A stretch of 64,000 nucleotides of DNA, taken from positions 1-64,000 of the forward strand of contig CALBVY010000030.1 in the NCBI GenBank assembly GCA_937969495.1, in the 5' to 3' direction. The position numbers and the translations under genes are program-made. Of this stretch, positions 1 through 8,166 are shown piece after piece. The first letter of the stretch is position 1. Each line of letters opens with the position of its first letter. This DNA is from an uncultured Verrucomicrobiales bacterium. GTDB lineage: Bacteria > Verrucomicrobiota > Verrucomicrobiia > Verrucomicrobiales > Akkermansiaceae. The notes under the pieces were generated by a model. That model saw only the letters and a list, made by a program, of their open reading frames with translations, was not told the origin of the DNA and made no database searches.

Positions 1-157
1 CATGAAAGCGGGGAAATAGATCACCGATGCTGCGGCCAGCATTTTGACGTGAGGTGACACAGACCAGCTCGGCATGAGGGTGGGTGAGGAGCAGACGCAG
101 GAGTTCGAGCCCTGTGTATCCGCTGGCTCCGATGACGGCAATCTTAACGGGTTTCAT
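1..157 (-). CDS. argC: N-acetyl-gamma-glutamyl-phosphate reductase, N-terminal part (truncated by window edge)
   Basis: Only the first 52 codons are inside the window; the gene runs off the left end. The reverse strand begins [16 protein letters not shown], with the GASGYTG turn typical of the NADP-binding Rossmann fold at the start of ArgC, followed by an [10 protein letters not shown] segment that fits the family. ArgC reduces N-acetyl-glutamyl phosphate to the semialdehyde in arginine synthesis. It is transcribed divergently from the tRNA-Pro gene. The catalytic Cys lies outside the window, so the related aspartate-semialdehyde dehydrogenases are excluded only by the N-terminal motif. Confidence 0.85.
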   Translation of the reverse strand, partial: MKPVKIAVIGASGYTGLELLRLLLTHPHAELVCVTSRQNAGRSIGDLFPRFH

Positions 158-191
158 AATGATGGTGCGGAAATGCCACGAAATTCTGTGC

Positions 192-220
192 TTGCAAACC
201 CTGAACTCATCAGGTTTATT
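192..220 (+). promoter_or_regulatory. Putative promoter of tRNA-Pro
   Basis: TTGCAA (192-197) and TTTATT (215-220) are separated by exactly 17 bases, giving a plausible sigma-70 promoter. It is followed by a GC-rich GCGCGCC discriminator, as often seen at stringently controlled stable-RNA promoters. The predicted start near 227 leaves about 39 nt of leader before the tRNA. The -10 box matches only 4 of 6 consensus bases. Confidence 0.45.
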
Positions 221-265
221 GCGCGCCCTGTTCAGTGGGCGTTCATTCCACTGGATAATAATGAC

Positions 266-342
266 CGGGACTTGGCGCAGTTTGGTAGCGCGCTTCGCTG
301 GGGGTGAAGAGGTCGCAGGTTCGAATCCTGTAGTCCCGACCA
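266..342 (+). tRNA. tRNA-Pro (anticodon GGG)
   Basis: This is a 77-nt cloverleaf. The acceptor stem is CGGGACT/AGTCCCG with discriminator A and an encoded CCA end. The D arm is GCGCAGTTTGGTAGCGC. The anticodon stem CTTCG/TGAAG holds loop CTGGGGG, which puts GGG at positions 34-36 and identifies proline. The T arm contains the canonical GGTTCGAATCC. It decodes CCC (and CCU by wobble). Confidence 0.96.
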
Positions 343-348
343 CTTTAT

Positions 349-383
349 GACCGCCATTCCTACAAGGTATGGCGGTCTTTTTT
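349..383 (+). terminator. Intrinsic terminator after tRNA-Pro
   Basis: GACCGCCAT and ATGGCGGTC form a perfect 9-bp stem around a short loop, followed directly by a run of T residues. It sits 7 nt after the tRNA CCA end and should stop tRNA transcription before the next RNA gene. Confidence 0.85.
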
Positions 384-388
384 CTGGG

Positions 389-575
389 GTTTAACCCAGA
401 TTATGCATTGGATTTTGAAGGAAATACTGTCAGGTCAATAAACACAAGTCCTCAGCGCCTATTTTTCGATGAAGGCGATGTCACCCCATCGGTGAATTGA
501 AAAATTGGCGGACGGACTTGTGTTTGAAGAGATGGCGGCATTTCTCGGAATCTAAATGCATATTCTGGGATTAAC
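389..575 (+). ncRNA. ssrS: Candidate 6S RNA
   Basis: The stretch folds into one long imperfect rod of about 175 nt. A closing stem pairs 395-423 with 541-569 (for example CCCAGA with TCTGGG and TATGCATT with AATGCAT). A central bubble leaves 424-439 and 526-540 unpaired. A terminal stem pairs AAACACAAGTC (440-450) with GACTTGTGTTT (515-525), continues with 11 of 12 pairs at 456-467/499-510, and ends in a TCACC-CCATC-GGTGA hairpin. Size, closing stem, bubble of about 15 nt per side and capped stem match 6S RNA, which binds sigma-70 RNA polymerase by mimicking an open promoter. The 3' side GGCGGCATTTCTCGG resembles the 3' part of E. coli 6S RNA as I recall it (GGCGGCATCTCGG). Ends are approximate and no promoter was identified. 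Confidence 0.75.
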
Positions 576-599
576 ACACCCCCTACCCCACCCAATCTC

Positions 600-634
600 A
601 ACTCCGTATCCAATTTGGATACGGAGTTTTTTTG
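600..634 (+). terminator. Intrinsic terminator downstream of the 6S RNA candidate
   Basis: AACTCCGTATCC and GGATACGGAGTT form a 12-bp stem around a 4-5 nt loop, followed by seven T residues. No protein gene precedes it, so it most likely ends the transcript containing the 6S candidate about 30 nt upstream. Confidence 0.88.
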
Positions 635-913
635 ATATTATCAACCTACCTAAACCAAAGAATGCAGCACTAGACAGCTTCCCCCTGATAAAATAAATCA
701 TTGCCAAGACGCTCAAGTTACATCACATTCAAATCGTCTGGACGATGTGGCGGTCAGAATTTTTCGTCTCCGCCAGCTAGAACTCAACTCCAAGGGCTCG
801 CGAACTTGAACGCCCCATCCGGAGATGACCTTCACCTCAATACACTTTTTGTGTTTGGCGTCAGCCATGACATCACTTCATCTCTGAAGATTTTCATTTC
901 CCACACTCTATCT

Positions 914-2551
914 ATGAGCGATCCATCCACACAGGACACCCATCCTGACACCCCTGAACCAAAAGCTAAGGCCAAGGTTAGTAAAGCCCCCGCTAAGAAA
1001 AAAACAGCGGCTAAAAAAACGGCTAAAAAAGCCGCAAAAAAGGCAACGAAGAAAGCAGCTCTAAAACAGGCCAAGCTCCCTCTTGACGCTCCTGAAACTG
1101 CCGCTCCCGCTAAAAAAGCTGCAAAAAAAACCAAGGCTAAAAAGTCTACTCAATCACCAACACCGCCAGCAGCAACCAAAGAACAAAATCAGGAGGAAAA
1201 CACCGAGCCACCTAAAATCGGTCGCGTCAAGGGCCTCGGTAAAGTGCAGCAAGATCCACAAGAACCAACACAAGATCATCACGAAAACACATCCGAAGCC
1301 CCCTCAAATAAACAACGAGGTCAAGAACGCCCCCGCAATGATCGCCGCAACAACAAGCGTAAAGGACACCAAAAACGTGAGCGCCCACCAAAACGCGAAA
1401 TCATCCTCACCGGCGACCCTGTAGAGATCAATGGCATGCTGGAAATCGCGCCCAAAGGCTTTGGTTTCCTTCGAGTTCCTGAGAAAAATTTTGAACAATG
1501 CAAGAAAGACGTCTTTGTCCCACCAGACTTTATCCGTACTCACGGTCTACGCGCTGGAGTATGGATTCATGGCGTCTGTCAGGACGGACCACGCGGCCCC
1601 CAGCTCACTAAGATCGAAACTATCAATGAGCTCGCTCCAGATGAAGCTTTTAAACTCCCACACTTCGAGGAACTTAAAGCCATTAACCCCGATCGCCGCA
1701 TCGCCTTTGAAACCACACCTGATCGTTTCACCACCAGAGTCTTAGACATCGTCGCCCCCGTTGGCCGTGGCCAGCGAGGCCTCATCGTCTCACCTCCACG
1801 CTCAGGTAAGACCACCTTACTCCTTCATATGGCTGAAGCCATCAGGGAGAAATATGATGAGTCGATCCACTTGATCATTTTGTTAGTGGATGAACGCCCA
1901 GAGGAAGTCACCGAATTCAGGCGCACTCTTCCCGGCGTGGAAATCTACGCAAGCTCGAACGATGATCCAGCGCGCAATCACGCACGTATTTCTGAAATGT
2001 GCATTGAACGTGCCAAACGTCTAGTTGAAGGCGATAAAGACGTCCTCATCCTCATGGACTCAATCACACGCCTAGCACGCGCCTACAATACTGGCGGTGG
2101 CGGAGGAGGAGGTAGAGGCCGCGGAGGAAATAAAGGCCGTGGCTACCAGTCTGGAGGCATCGTTGCCGGAGCACTGGAGCTACCACGCAAGCTCTTTGCA
2201 GCCGCACGCAATACTCGCCAAGCAGGCTCCCTCACCATCCTTGCCACCGCACTGATCCAGACGAACTCACGCGCTGATGAAGCCATCTTCCAAGAGTTCA
2301 AAGGCACAGGTAATATGGAAATCGTGTTAGACCGCCGCATTGCCGAGCAGTATATCTACCCAGCCGTAGATATTTTTAAATCCGGCACCAGACGAGAGGA
2401 GCTCATCATGGCAGAACACCTGCTGAATAAAATCCACCTCATCCGCCGAGGACTCGCAGGCCACCGCCCTGAGGAAGCCATGGAACGCCTACTTTTCTTT
2501 TTAAAGCGATTCCCTAATAATGCGCAGATGCTCATGGAAATTAAGGGGTGA
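914..2551 (+). CDS. rho: Transcription termination factor Rho with Lys-rich extension
   Basis: Hexameric RNA-dependent ATPase/translocase that ends transcription. I place the start at the ATG at 914 (MSDPSTQDTH, 545 aa) because the longer ORF from 701 begins in non-family sequence. Residues about 15-75 are Lys/Ala/Pro-rich with KKAAKK repeats, like a histone H1 tail. A second basic, low-complexity stretch of about 75 residues follows. The Rho N-terminal and cold-shock-like RNA-binding domain starts near residue 160 (EINGMLEIAPKGFGFLR). The P-loop is PPRSGKTT (about 294-301) and Walker B is VLILMDSITRLARAYN. A Gly/Arg-rich insert (GGGGGGGRGRGG) replaces the usual short loop before YQSGG (about 393-410). 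Function is secure; the role of the extension and insert is unknown. Confidence 0.96.
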   Translation: MSDPSTQDTHPDTPEPKAKAKVSKAPAKKKTAAKKTAKKAAKKATKKAALKQAKLPLDAPETAAPAKKAAKKTKAKKSTQSPTPPAATKEQNQEENTEPPKIGRVKGLGKVQQDPQEPTQDHHENTSEAPSNKQRGQERPRNDRRNNKRKGHQKRERPPKREIILTGDPVEINGMLEIAPKGFGFLRVPEKNFEQCKKDVFVPPDFIRTHGLRAGVWIHGVCQDGPRGPQLTKIETINELAPDEAFKLPHFEELKAINPDRRIAFETTPDRFTTRVLDIVAPVGRGQRGLIVSPPRSGKTTLLLHMAEAIREKYDESIHLIILLVDERPEEVTEFRRTLPGVEIYASSNDDPARNHARISEMCIERAKRLVEGDKDVLILMDSITRLARAYNTGGGGGGGRGRGGNKGRGYQSGGIVAGALELPRKLFAAARNTRQAGSLTILATALIQTNSRADEAIFQEFKGTGNMEIVLDRRIAEQYIYPAVDIFKSGTRREELIMAEHLLNKIHLIRRGLAGHRPEEAMERLLFFLKRFPNNAQMLMEIKG

Positions 2552-2627
2552 AGAACACGACAGCACGTCATAAATTACTGACTAGTGCCCACCCCAACAA
2601 TGACCACTGACTAATCAACTACTAAGA

Positions 2628-4424
2628 ATGTCCACAGAATTCACGCGGAACTTTTCCATCATCGCCCACATCGATCACGGCAAGACCACTTTGTCAGATC
2701 GTTTGTTAGAATACACACAGACCATCACCGAGCGTGAGCAACAAGCACAGCTGCTCGACGCGATGGATCTTGAACGGGAAAAAGGCATCACCATTAAGTC
2801 CCACCCTGTTGCCATGAAATACAAGGCAAAGGATGGTATCACCTATAATCTTAATCTACTAGATACCCCCGGCCACGTTGATTTCTCCTACGAAGTCGCC
2901 CGCTCCCTCGCTGCCTGTGAAGGTGCTGTCCTTATGGTCGATGCTGCCCAAGGTGTAGAAGCCCAGACCATGGCGAACCTCCACCTCGCCATGGATCAAA
3001 ACCTCGTCATCATCCCTGTGCTGAATAAAATCGATCTCCCAGCTGCCGATGTCGATAAATGCAAACAACAGCTAGAAGATATCCTCGCGATCCCCGCGGA
3101 AGAGGCCATCCCCGCTTCAGCAAAAAGCGGTATCGGCATTGAAGAAATTCTCGAGGCCATCGTAGCCCGCATTCCCCCACCAGTAGAAAACGAAGATAAA
3201 CTCCTCCGAGCCTCTGTCTTTGACTCTATCTACGATGCCTTTCGTGGCGTCATTTCCTACGTCCGTGTCTTCAGCGGCACCATCAAACCACGCCAGCGCA
3301 TCAAGCTCTTCGCCACTGAGAAAACTTACGAAGTCAAAGAGTGTGGAGTCTTCACCCCTAAGATGACCAAACGCGATGGCCTCATCGCCGGTGACGTTGG
3401 CTACGTCATCGCCAATATGAAATCGGCAGATGAAGCTAAAATCGGTGATACCCTAACCGATTCCACACACCCATGCCCCGAAGCACTACCTGGGTATAAA
3501 GAGATCCAGCCCATGGTCTTCTCCGGCATCTATCCTGTCGATAGCTCAGACTATGAAAGCTTGAAAATGGCAATGGGTAAACTCCAGATCAATGATGCCG
3601 CCTTCACCTTTATGTCAGAGAGCTCATCCGCTCTCGGTTTTGGTTTCCGCTGCGGTTTTCTAGGTCTTCTGCACATGGAAATTATCCAAGAACGCCTGCG
3701 CCGTGAGTTTAACATGGACGTCATCTCCACCTACCCATCGGTGATTTATGAGGTGACTAAAACCAACGGTGAAGAACTCATCATCGATAACCCTTCCTTC
3801 CTCCCAGAGGCCCAAGAGATAGAAGAAATCCGCGAACCCATGGTCCGCACCTTCATCATGGTACCCAGCGACTACATCGGAGACATCATGTCTCTAGTCA
3901 TGGAAAAACGCGGCGAACTCACCCACACCGAAACCATCGATGACACCCGAGTCATGCTCACCTGTGAGCTGCCACTCGCCGAGATCCTCGTGGACTTCAA
4001 TGATCGGATGAAGTCCATGACACGAGGCTACGGCTCCATGGACTACGAGCACTGCGGCTACCGTGTTGCCAAGATGGTGAAAATGGACATGCTCATCGCG
4101 CAAGAACCCGTGGAGGCATTCTCCACCATCGTGCACCGTGACAAAGCGGAAACCTATGGTCGCCAACTTGCCAACAAACTTAAGGAAGTGATTCCCCAGC
4201 AGCTTTTCGTCGTTGCTATCCAAGCCTGCATCGGTGGTAAAATCGTCGCTGCTGAGCGTATCTCCGCCATGCGTAAAAACGTGACCGCAAAGTGCTATGG
4301 AGGTGATATATCACGAAAGCGTAAGCTGCTAGAAAAGCAGAAGAAGGGTAAAGAAAAGATGAAGCAATTTGGTAAAGTCAGCATCCCTCAAGAAGCATTT
4401 ATCAAAGTTCTTAAAAATGATTAA
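2628..4424 (+). CDS. lepA: Elongation factor 4 (LepA), ribosomal back-translocase GTPase
   Basis: 598 aa, the normal LepA length. The G domain shows AHIDHGKTT (13-21), DTPGHVDF (79-86) and NKID (133-136). Domains II and III follow, then the LepA-specific C-terminal domain with GGKIVAAERISAMRKNVTAKCYGGDISRKRKLLEKQK, a known signature. LepA binds ribosomes and assists translation or ribosome assembly under stress. It lies 76 nt after rho and 8 nt before the RlpA-like gene, so it may be co-transcribed with the latter. No Shine-Dalgarno sequence is visible before the ATG. Confidence 0.98.
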   Translation: MSTEFTRNFSIIAHIDHGKTTLSDRLLEYTQTITEREQQAQLLDAMDLEREKGITIKSHPVAMKYKAKDGITYNLNLLDTPGHVDFSYEVARSLAACEGAVLMVDAAQGVEAQTMANLHLAMDQNLVIIPVLNKIDLPAADVDKCKQQLEDILAIPAEEAIPASAKSGIGIEEILEAIVARIPPPVENEDKLLRASVFDSIYDAFRGVISYVRVFSGTIKPRQRIKLFATEKTYEVKECGVFTPKMTKRDGLIAGDVGYVIANMKSADEAKIGDTLTDSTHPCPEALPGYKEIQPMVFSGIYPVDSSDYESLKMAMGKLQINDAAFTFMSESSSALGFGFRCGFLGLLHMEIIQERLRREFNMDVISTYPSVIYEVTKTNGEELIIDNPSFLPEAQEIEEIREPMVRTFIMVPSDYIGDIMSLVMEKRGELTHTETIDDTRVMLTCELPLAEILVDFNDRMKSMTRGYGSMDYEHCGYRVAKMVKMDMLIAQEPVEAFSTIVHRDKAETYGRQLANKLKEVIPQQLFVVAIQACIGGKIVAAERISAMRKNVTAKCYGGDISRKRKLLEKQKKGKEKMKQFGKVSIPQEAFIKVLKND

Positions 4425-4432
4425 TTCTCCCC

Positions 4433-4894
4433 ATGCACTTGATCACTAAGCTCGCGCTCCCCTCTCTCTGCTTGGCCATTCTCAGCTCATGCAGCACAGT
4501 ACCAGTCAAAAAGCCCATCGCCCCACCTACACCAGCGGTAAAACCTAAGCCTAAAAAAAAGGTTCTTACCACACAGCACGGCATAGCATCTTGGTATAGT
4601 GTCAAAACCAACTTTGGCACCAAAACTGCCAGCGGTAGACCATTTAAAAACAATGGCTATACCGCGGCTCACAAATATTGGCCCATGGGTAGCAAAGTAC
4701 GTGTTACCACCAAGTTCAACGGCAAGTCAGAAATCCTCACCATCACTGACCGTGGCCCATACGTCAAAGGACGCATCATCGATGTTAGTGTCGGCAGCGC
4801 CAAACGCCTCGGCTTCTACTCACGTGGTATTACCAAAGTCAAAGTAGAGCTCCTCAAACGTGGTAACTGGAAATACCAGCATCCTAAGAACTAA
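4433..4894 (+). CDS. rlpA: RlpA-like lipoprotein (septal lytic transglycosylase family, DPBB domain)
   Basis: 153 aa. The N-terminus is a lipoprotein signal ending in the lipobox LSSC (Cys near residue 21), then a Pro/Lys-rich linker. From about 48 to 145 it is a double-psi beta-barrel with the RlpA hallmarks GIASWYS, TASGRPF, ITDRGPY and GRIIDVS. RlpA proteins act at the cell envelope, often on denuded glycan strands at the septum. The C-terminal SPOR domain of E. coli RlpA is absent, as in many homologs, so enzymatic activity and septal targeting are inferred only. It begins 8 nt after lepA. Confidence 0.88.
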   Translation: MHLITKLALPSLCLAILSSCSTVPVKKPIAPPTPAVKPKPKKKVLTTQHGIASWYSVKTNFGTKTASGRPFKNNGYTAAHKYWPMGSKVRVTTKFNGKSEILTITDRGPYVKGRIIDVSVGSAKRLGFYSRGITKVKVELLKRGNWKYQHPKN

Positions 4895-4939
4895 AATCTC
4901 CCATGGCTTCTCCGCGTTTAATCATACCCTCATCATTCC

Positions 4940-7348
4940 ATGAAGATACTCACCATCCACATCCTCAGCCTTTGCATCCTTACTCTATCTGTTTCCGCAG
5001 AAAACAACGCAATCCAAGACTATTTCGCAGCTTCCAAACTCAGTGATAAGGGGAAACCAAAACAAGCATACCAACTTTACGTTCAAGCTGCAAAAAAAGC
5101 ATCCAACGAAGGATTACCCCAATACGTGTTCTTTTCTCATTACCGTGCTGCCTATCAAGCCTACAACTTATCACAATTTGAAGATAGCAACCAACATGCT
5201 ATCAAGGCCTTAGCTGCATGGAATAACAACAACACTCCACCTTGGGCTAAAAAGTCTAATACAACAATCATCCGAATCGGCCTCATAGGGCTGAGAGAAC
5301 GCTACGAACTGAGAAAACTCAAAATTGCTCAAGGCTGGAACTACAACAGGCAAGCCATTACCCTCCTAAAATTACTTGGCTATGACTCAAAATCAGGTGA
5401 ACTCTTTGACCTTAATTGTATTTCAAAATTACCACAGAAAGTGCGCGCAATTGCATGGAGGTTAATTGGCCGCGAAACCGAATACTTGCACCTCGTGGGA
5501 CGCAGCTCAGAAGCCATCAAACTCCTCACAGCTGCTGTCGCTCATAGTGCTCCCGACACACGATCATCTGACTTAGTGACCAGACTCTACAGCCAAAAAC
5601 TCATTGGTAACCTCGCAAACATCCAATCATTTATTGGCTATAAAACCAAAGCGCTTGAACTTTATGAGCGAGAGTCTGCCATCATCGTGAGCACAAAACC
5701 TTACCGGCGTCAGTCCTTCATTATTTGCCGATTAAACTACCTCCACACACTTACCTCGCTAGAAGGAGCTAGTGAAAAAACCATCGAAGAAACCAATAAA
5801 CTCCTCAAAGAATCACGAGATAAAAAATATCCTCAAACCCCAGCATTTGAGCGAATAGCCGTCCAAATTCTTAATTCCAAAACCTCCTCTGCTGAACGCC
5901 AGGCTACTCTTGAGGGGCTATCCACTAACAACACAAAACTCGGTGATGCCGTCGAGGTCTTTTTCACCACACGCGGCGTCTTGTTTGAAAAAGCCAAGCG
6001 CGGCGAACCCGGTTTAGACTCAGCTTTTAATGAGCTTTTAAGCCAAACCCAACATTCAGGCGATAAAAAGGCCGAACCCAGAATCTATAGAATCTATGGT
6101 GACTGGTTAGCCAGCCAGTCACGCTTTGGAGAAGCCCTTACAGTTTATCAAGAATCACTACGCATGGCCGAAGAATTTGAATGGGTGCCATCCGTCCCCA
6201 TGCTACTCGCTAAAATAGGAGCCACCTATCTGGCCAGCAATCAACTAGATGCAGCAAAACAAATATGGCTTCGCATGGATCAGTATATAAAAAGCCATCC
6301 AGAACTCCCGACCTATTCCATTCTCAAGGCTCATATGATCCATTGCTATGCCCTCCTCAAGGCTGGTCGCATTCAAGAAGGTAGGCAAATTGCAAGAACA
6401 GCTCTCGAGTATGGCACCGCTAATGAAGCACCAGATTACTGGCTCCATACACTACGCACACCGTACATCGATAGCTTTTTGAAAAAACTCAATGAGCTTA
6501 ACGGCAACAAAACACCTCAGTCTGACCGATCACAAGGCGGTGTATTCATTCACCCAATCGCATTAAACTCTCTTTCTATTAAACCACAGGGAGCATCGGC
6601 ATCATTCTATTTACTGAATAAAAAATCAACGCCCGTCTCTGGCCAACTCATTGTTCGAGGCCACGGCATCACTCTTTCTGATGATTCAACTGCAGATCAA
6701 CCTGCTTTTTCATGCGCACCAGATCAGCCTATCTCCTCAATCACATCTAATCTCACGCTCGAAGGAGGAACCATGCTAGAAATCCCTTTTCTCAGCACTG
6801 CCTTACCAAACACACTAGCAAACACTTCATACCAAATCACATGGGAAACTAACCCAAAAAAAGCCAAACAAGCGACTTGGAACATTTACCCTGCTAACTC
6901 AAAGTTAGATTACGCCGTCATGGAGGCCGCCGCCTGCTCCCCTTCCCCCTTCATTGGAGTTCCAGTATTACACAATGTTAAACTTCCCAATGATGCAGAC
7001 GAACCACACGGCTTCAGAGTTCACTCCAAAACCATTCTCCGTATTGAATACCGTAACCCTGAAACAGGAGAACTCTTAGCCGTTGATAATAATGGCAATG
7101 GTTTGTTTATAGATGCTGGAGATTTCCTCGCAAAGCCTGAGAACAATCCAGATAACCCATTATTTCCTACAATTACTCCCACCGGAGATAATCATAACCC
7201 AACCATTGAAATCTGGATTTACCTCCAGGATAAAACGAATTTAGAACAAGAAATCCTCTTGCATATAGAAGTCAAACATCCTCAAAAGGGTTGGACAGAA
7301 TACGCCCAAAACGTCATTCACCCTACTTCTTCTGAAGATAAAGATTAA
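4940..7348 (+). CDS. Secreted protein with TPR-like repeats, function unknown
   Basis: 802 aa with a cleavable signal peptide (MKILTIHILSLCILTLSVSA). Residues about 22-530 are helical with TPR-like spacing of A/G/Y positions (for example LVGRSSEAIKLLTAAVAHS and RIYGDWLASQSRFGEALTVYQESLRMAEE). The C-terminal 270 residues are beta-rich, with repeated NP/GD motifs that suggest Ig-like or similar extracytoplasmic domains. I do not recognise a named family. Its stop codon is followed after one base by the ATG of the PLD-like gene, so the two are probably translationally coupled. It could be a periplasmic scaffold, but no partner is evident. Confidence 0.75.
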   Translation: MKILTIHILSLCILTLSVSAENNAIQDYFAASKLSDKGKPKQAYQLYVQAAKKASNEGLPQYVFFSHYRAAYQAYNLSQFEDSNQHAIKALAAWNNNNTPPWAKKSNTTIIRIGLIGLRERYELRKLKIAQGWNYNRQAITLLKLLGYDSKSGELFDLNCISKLPQKVRAIAWRLIGRETEYLHLVGRSSEAIKLLTAAVAHSAPDTRSSDLVTRLYSQKLIGNLANIQSFIGYKTKALELYERESAIIVSTKPYRRQSFIICRLNYLHTLTSLEGASEKTIEETNKLLKESRDKKYPQTPAFERIAVQILNSKTSSAERQATLEGLSTNNTKLGDAVEVFFTTRGVLFEKAKRGEPGLDSAFNELLSQTQHSGDKKAEPRIYRIYGDWLASQSRFGEALTVYQESLRMAEEFEWVPSVPMLLAKIGATYLASNQLDAAKQIWLRMDQYIKSHPELPTYSILKAHMIHCYALLKAGRIQEGRQIARTALEYGTANEAPDYWLHTLRTPYIDSFLKKLNELNGNKTPQSDRSQGGVFIHPIALNSLSIKPQGASASFYLLNKKSTPVSGQLIVRGHGITLSDDSTADQPAFSCAPDQPISSITSNLTLEGGTMLEIPFLSTALPNTLANTSYQITWETNPKKAKQATWNIYPANSKLDYAVMEAAACSPSPFIGVPVLHNVKLPNDADEPHGFRVHSKTILRIEYRNPETGELLAVDNNGNGLFIDAGDFLAKPENNPDNPLFPTITPTGDNHNPTIEIWIYLQDKTNLEQEILLHIEVKHPQKGWTEYAQNVIHPTSSEDKD

Positions 7349-7349
7349 C

Positions 7350-8021
7350 ATGCAAAATATCCAACAAGCCCTCGCCACATCCCTAGAAGACTTTTCCATT
7401 TCTCGCTCAGAAAGAAAGGAGCTCAAGCCTCTCCTTGCTGCAGCTCAAGGAGATAAAACTGAACAGGCAAAAATCCGCCAGCTAGCATTCCGCATGGCTA
7501 CCAAGGCCATGGAAGAAATTGGTGAAGTCACCGCCATGGACTGGTTAGAGGGTATTATCAAACTCCTCTACTCCAATGAAATGAAGGTGAAGGCGAGTGC
7601 CTACTTCAGCCCCGGTGAGGACTGCCTCCACCGTATCCGTCGCCTCATTGGCGAAGCTCAAAGGACCTTGGATATCTGCGTCTTTACCATCACGGATAAC
7701 CGCATCGTGCAAAAACTCGAAGAAGCCATGAGACGCGGAGTTAAAATCCGTGTAATTTCAGACGATATGAAATCAGAAGACCTCGGCTCTGATATGGAAC
7801 GTTTAGAGCACATGGGCATTGATTGCCTCTACGATAAAACCTCCGCCCACATGCACCATAAGTTCGCCATCGCTGACAACTGCCTTCTACTAACAGGAAG
7901 CTACAACTGGACTCGCGCAGCCAGCACAGAAAACAACGAAAACATCCTCGTGAGCAACAATGGCAAACTCATTAATGCTTTCCAGCGCGAGTTCGAGACA
8001 CTCTGGACTGCACTCCAGTAG
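7350..8021 (+). CDS. Single-HKD phospholipase D-like protein
   Basis: 223 aa. One HxKx4D motif is visible as HHKFAIAD (169-176), followed by GSYNW, the usual GSxN segment. The preceding strand AYFSPGEDCLHRIRRLI and LDICVFTITD match the PLDc_2 fold. Single-HKD enzymes such as Nuc endonuclease and Zucchini/PLD6 form their active site by dimerisation and cut nucleic acids or phospholipids. Residues 1-80 are helical and unassigned. There is no signal peptide, so it is probably cytoplasmic, unlike the secreted protein encoded directly upstream with a one-base gap. Substrate is unknown. Confidence 0.85.
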   Translation: MQNIQQALATSLEDFSISRSERKELKPLLAAAQGDKTEQAKIRQLAFRMATKAMEEIGEVTAMDWLEGIIKLLYSNEMKVKASAYFSPGEDCLHRIRRLIGEAQRTLDICVFTITDNRIVQKLEEAMRRGVKIRVISDDMKSEDLGSDMERLEHMGIDCLYDKTSAHMHHKFAIADNCLLLTGSYNWTRAASTENNENILVSNNGKLINAFQREFETLWTALQ

Positions 8022-8056
8022 AAGCTCACAAAGAAGCCTGCACGAGATAACCTCTC

Positions 8057-8102
8057 TTTTCTGGTGCTTTTAATTTGCCAGCGTTGTAACTAATTGATCT
8101 CT
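8057..8102. repeat. Degenerate direct repeat, copy A (flanks PEP-CTERM gene)
   Basis: TTTTCTGGTGCTTTTAATTT... resembles the sequence at 8871-8924; the shared core is ATTTGSCAGCGTTSTA. The two copies lie on either side of the PEP-CTERM gene. Identity is roughly 70% with a small gap, judged by eye. Confidence 0.35.
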
Positions 8103-8103
8103 A

Positions 8104-8140
8104 TAAAAAAAGACGATCAACACAGGAAGGTTGATCGTCT
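8104..8140 (-). terminator. Intrinsic terminator of the PEP-CTERM gene
   Basis: AGACGATCAAC (8111-8121) and GTTGATCGTCT (8130-8140) form a perfect 11-bp stem. On the minus strand it is followed by a run of seven T residues, so it terminates the gene ending at 8167. Confidence 0.88.
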
Positions 8141-8166
8141 GAGAAAGGATGCGGGAATACAGCGTT

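Noticed and set aside
74-350. Plus-strand ORFs over argC and tRNA-Pro
   Set aside because: They are antisense to argC and run through a tRNA gene; no protein similarity is apparent.
701-913. Upstream extension of the rho ORF
   Set aside because: The 71 residues before MSDPSTQ show no Rho or Lys-rich character and have no clear initiation context; the ATG at 914 is the more natural start.
7350-8021. PLD-like protein as a defence nuclease
   Set aside because: There is no helicase, ATPase or other defence gene beside it; the partner is a secreted repeat protein.
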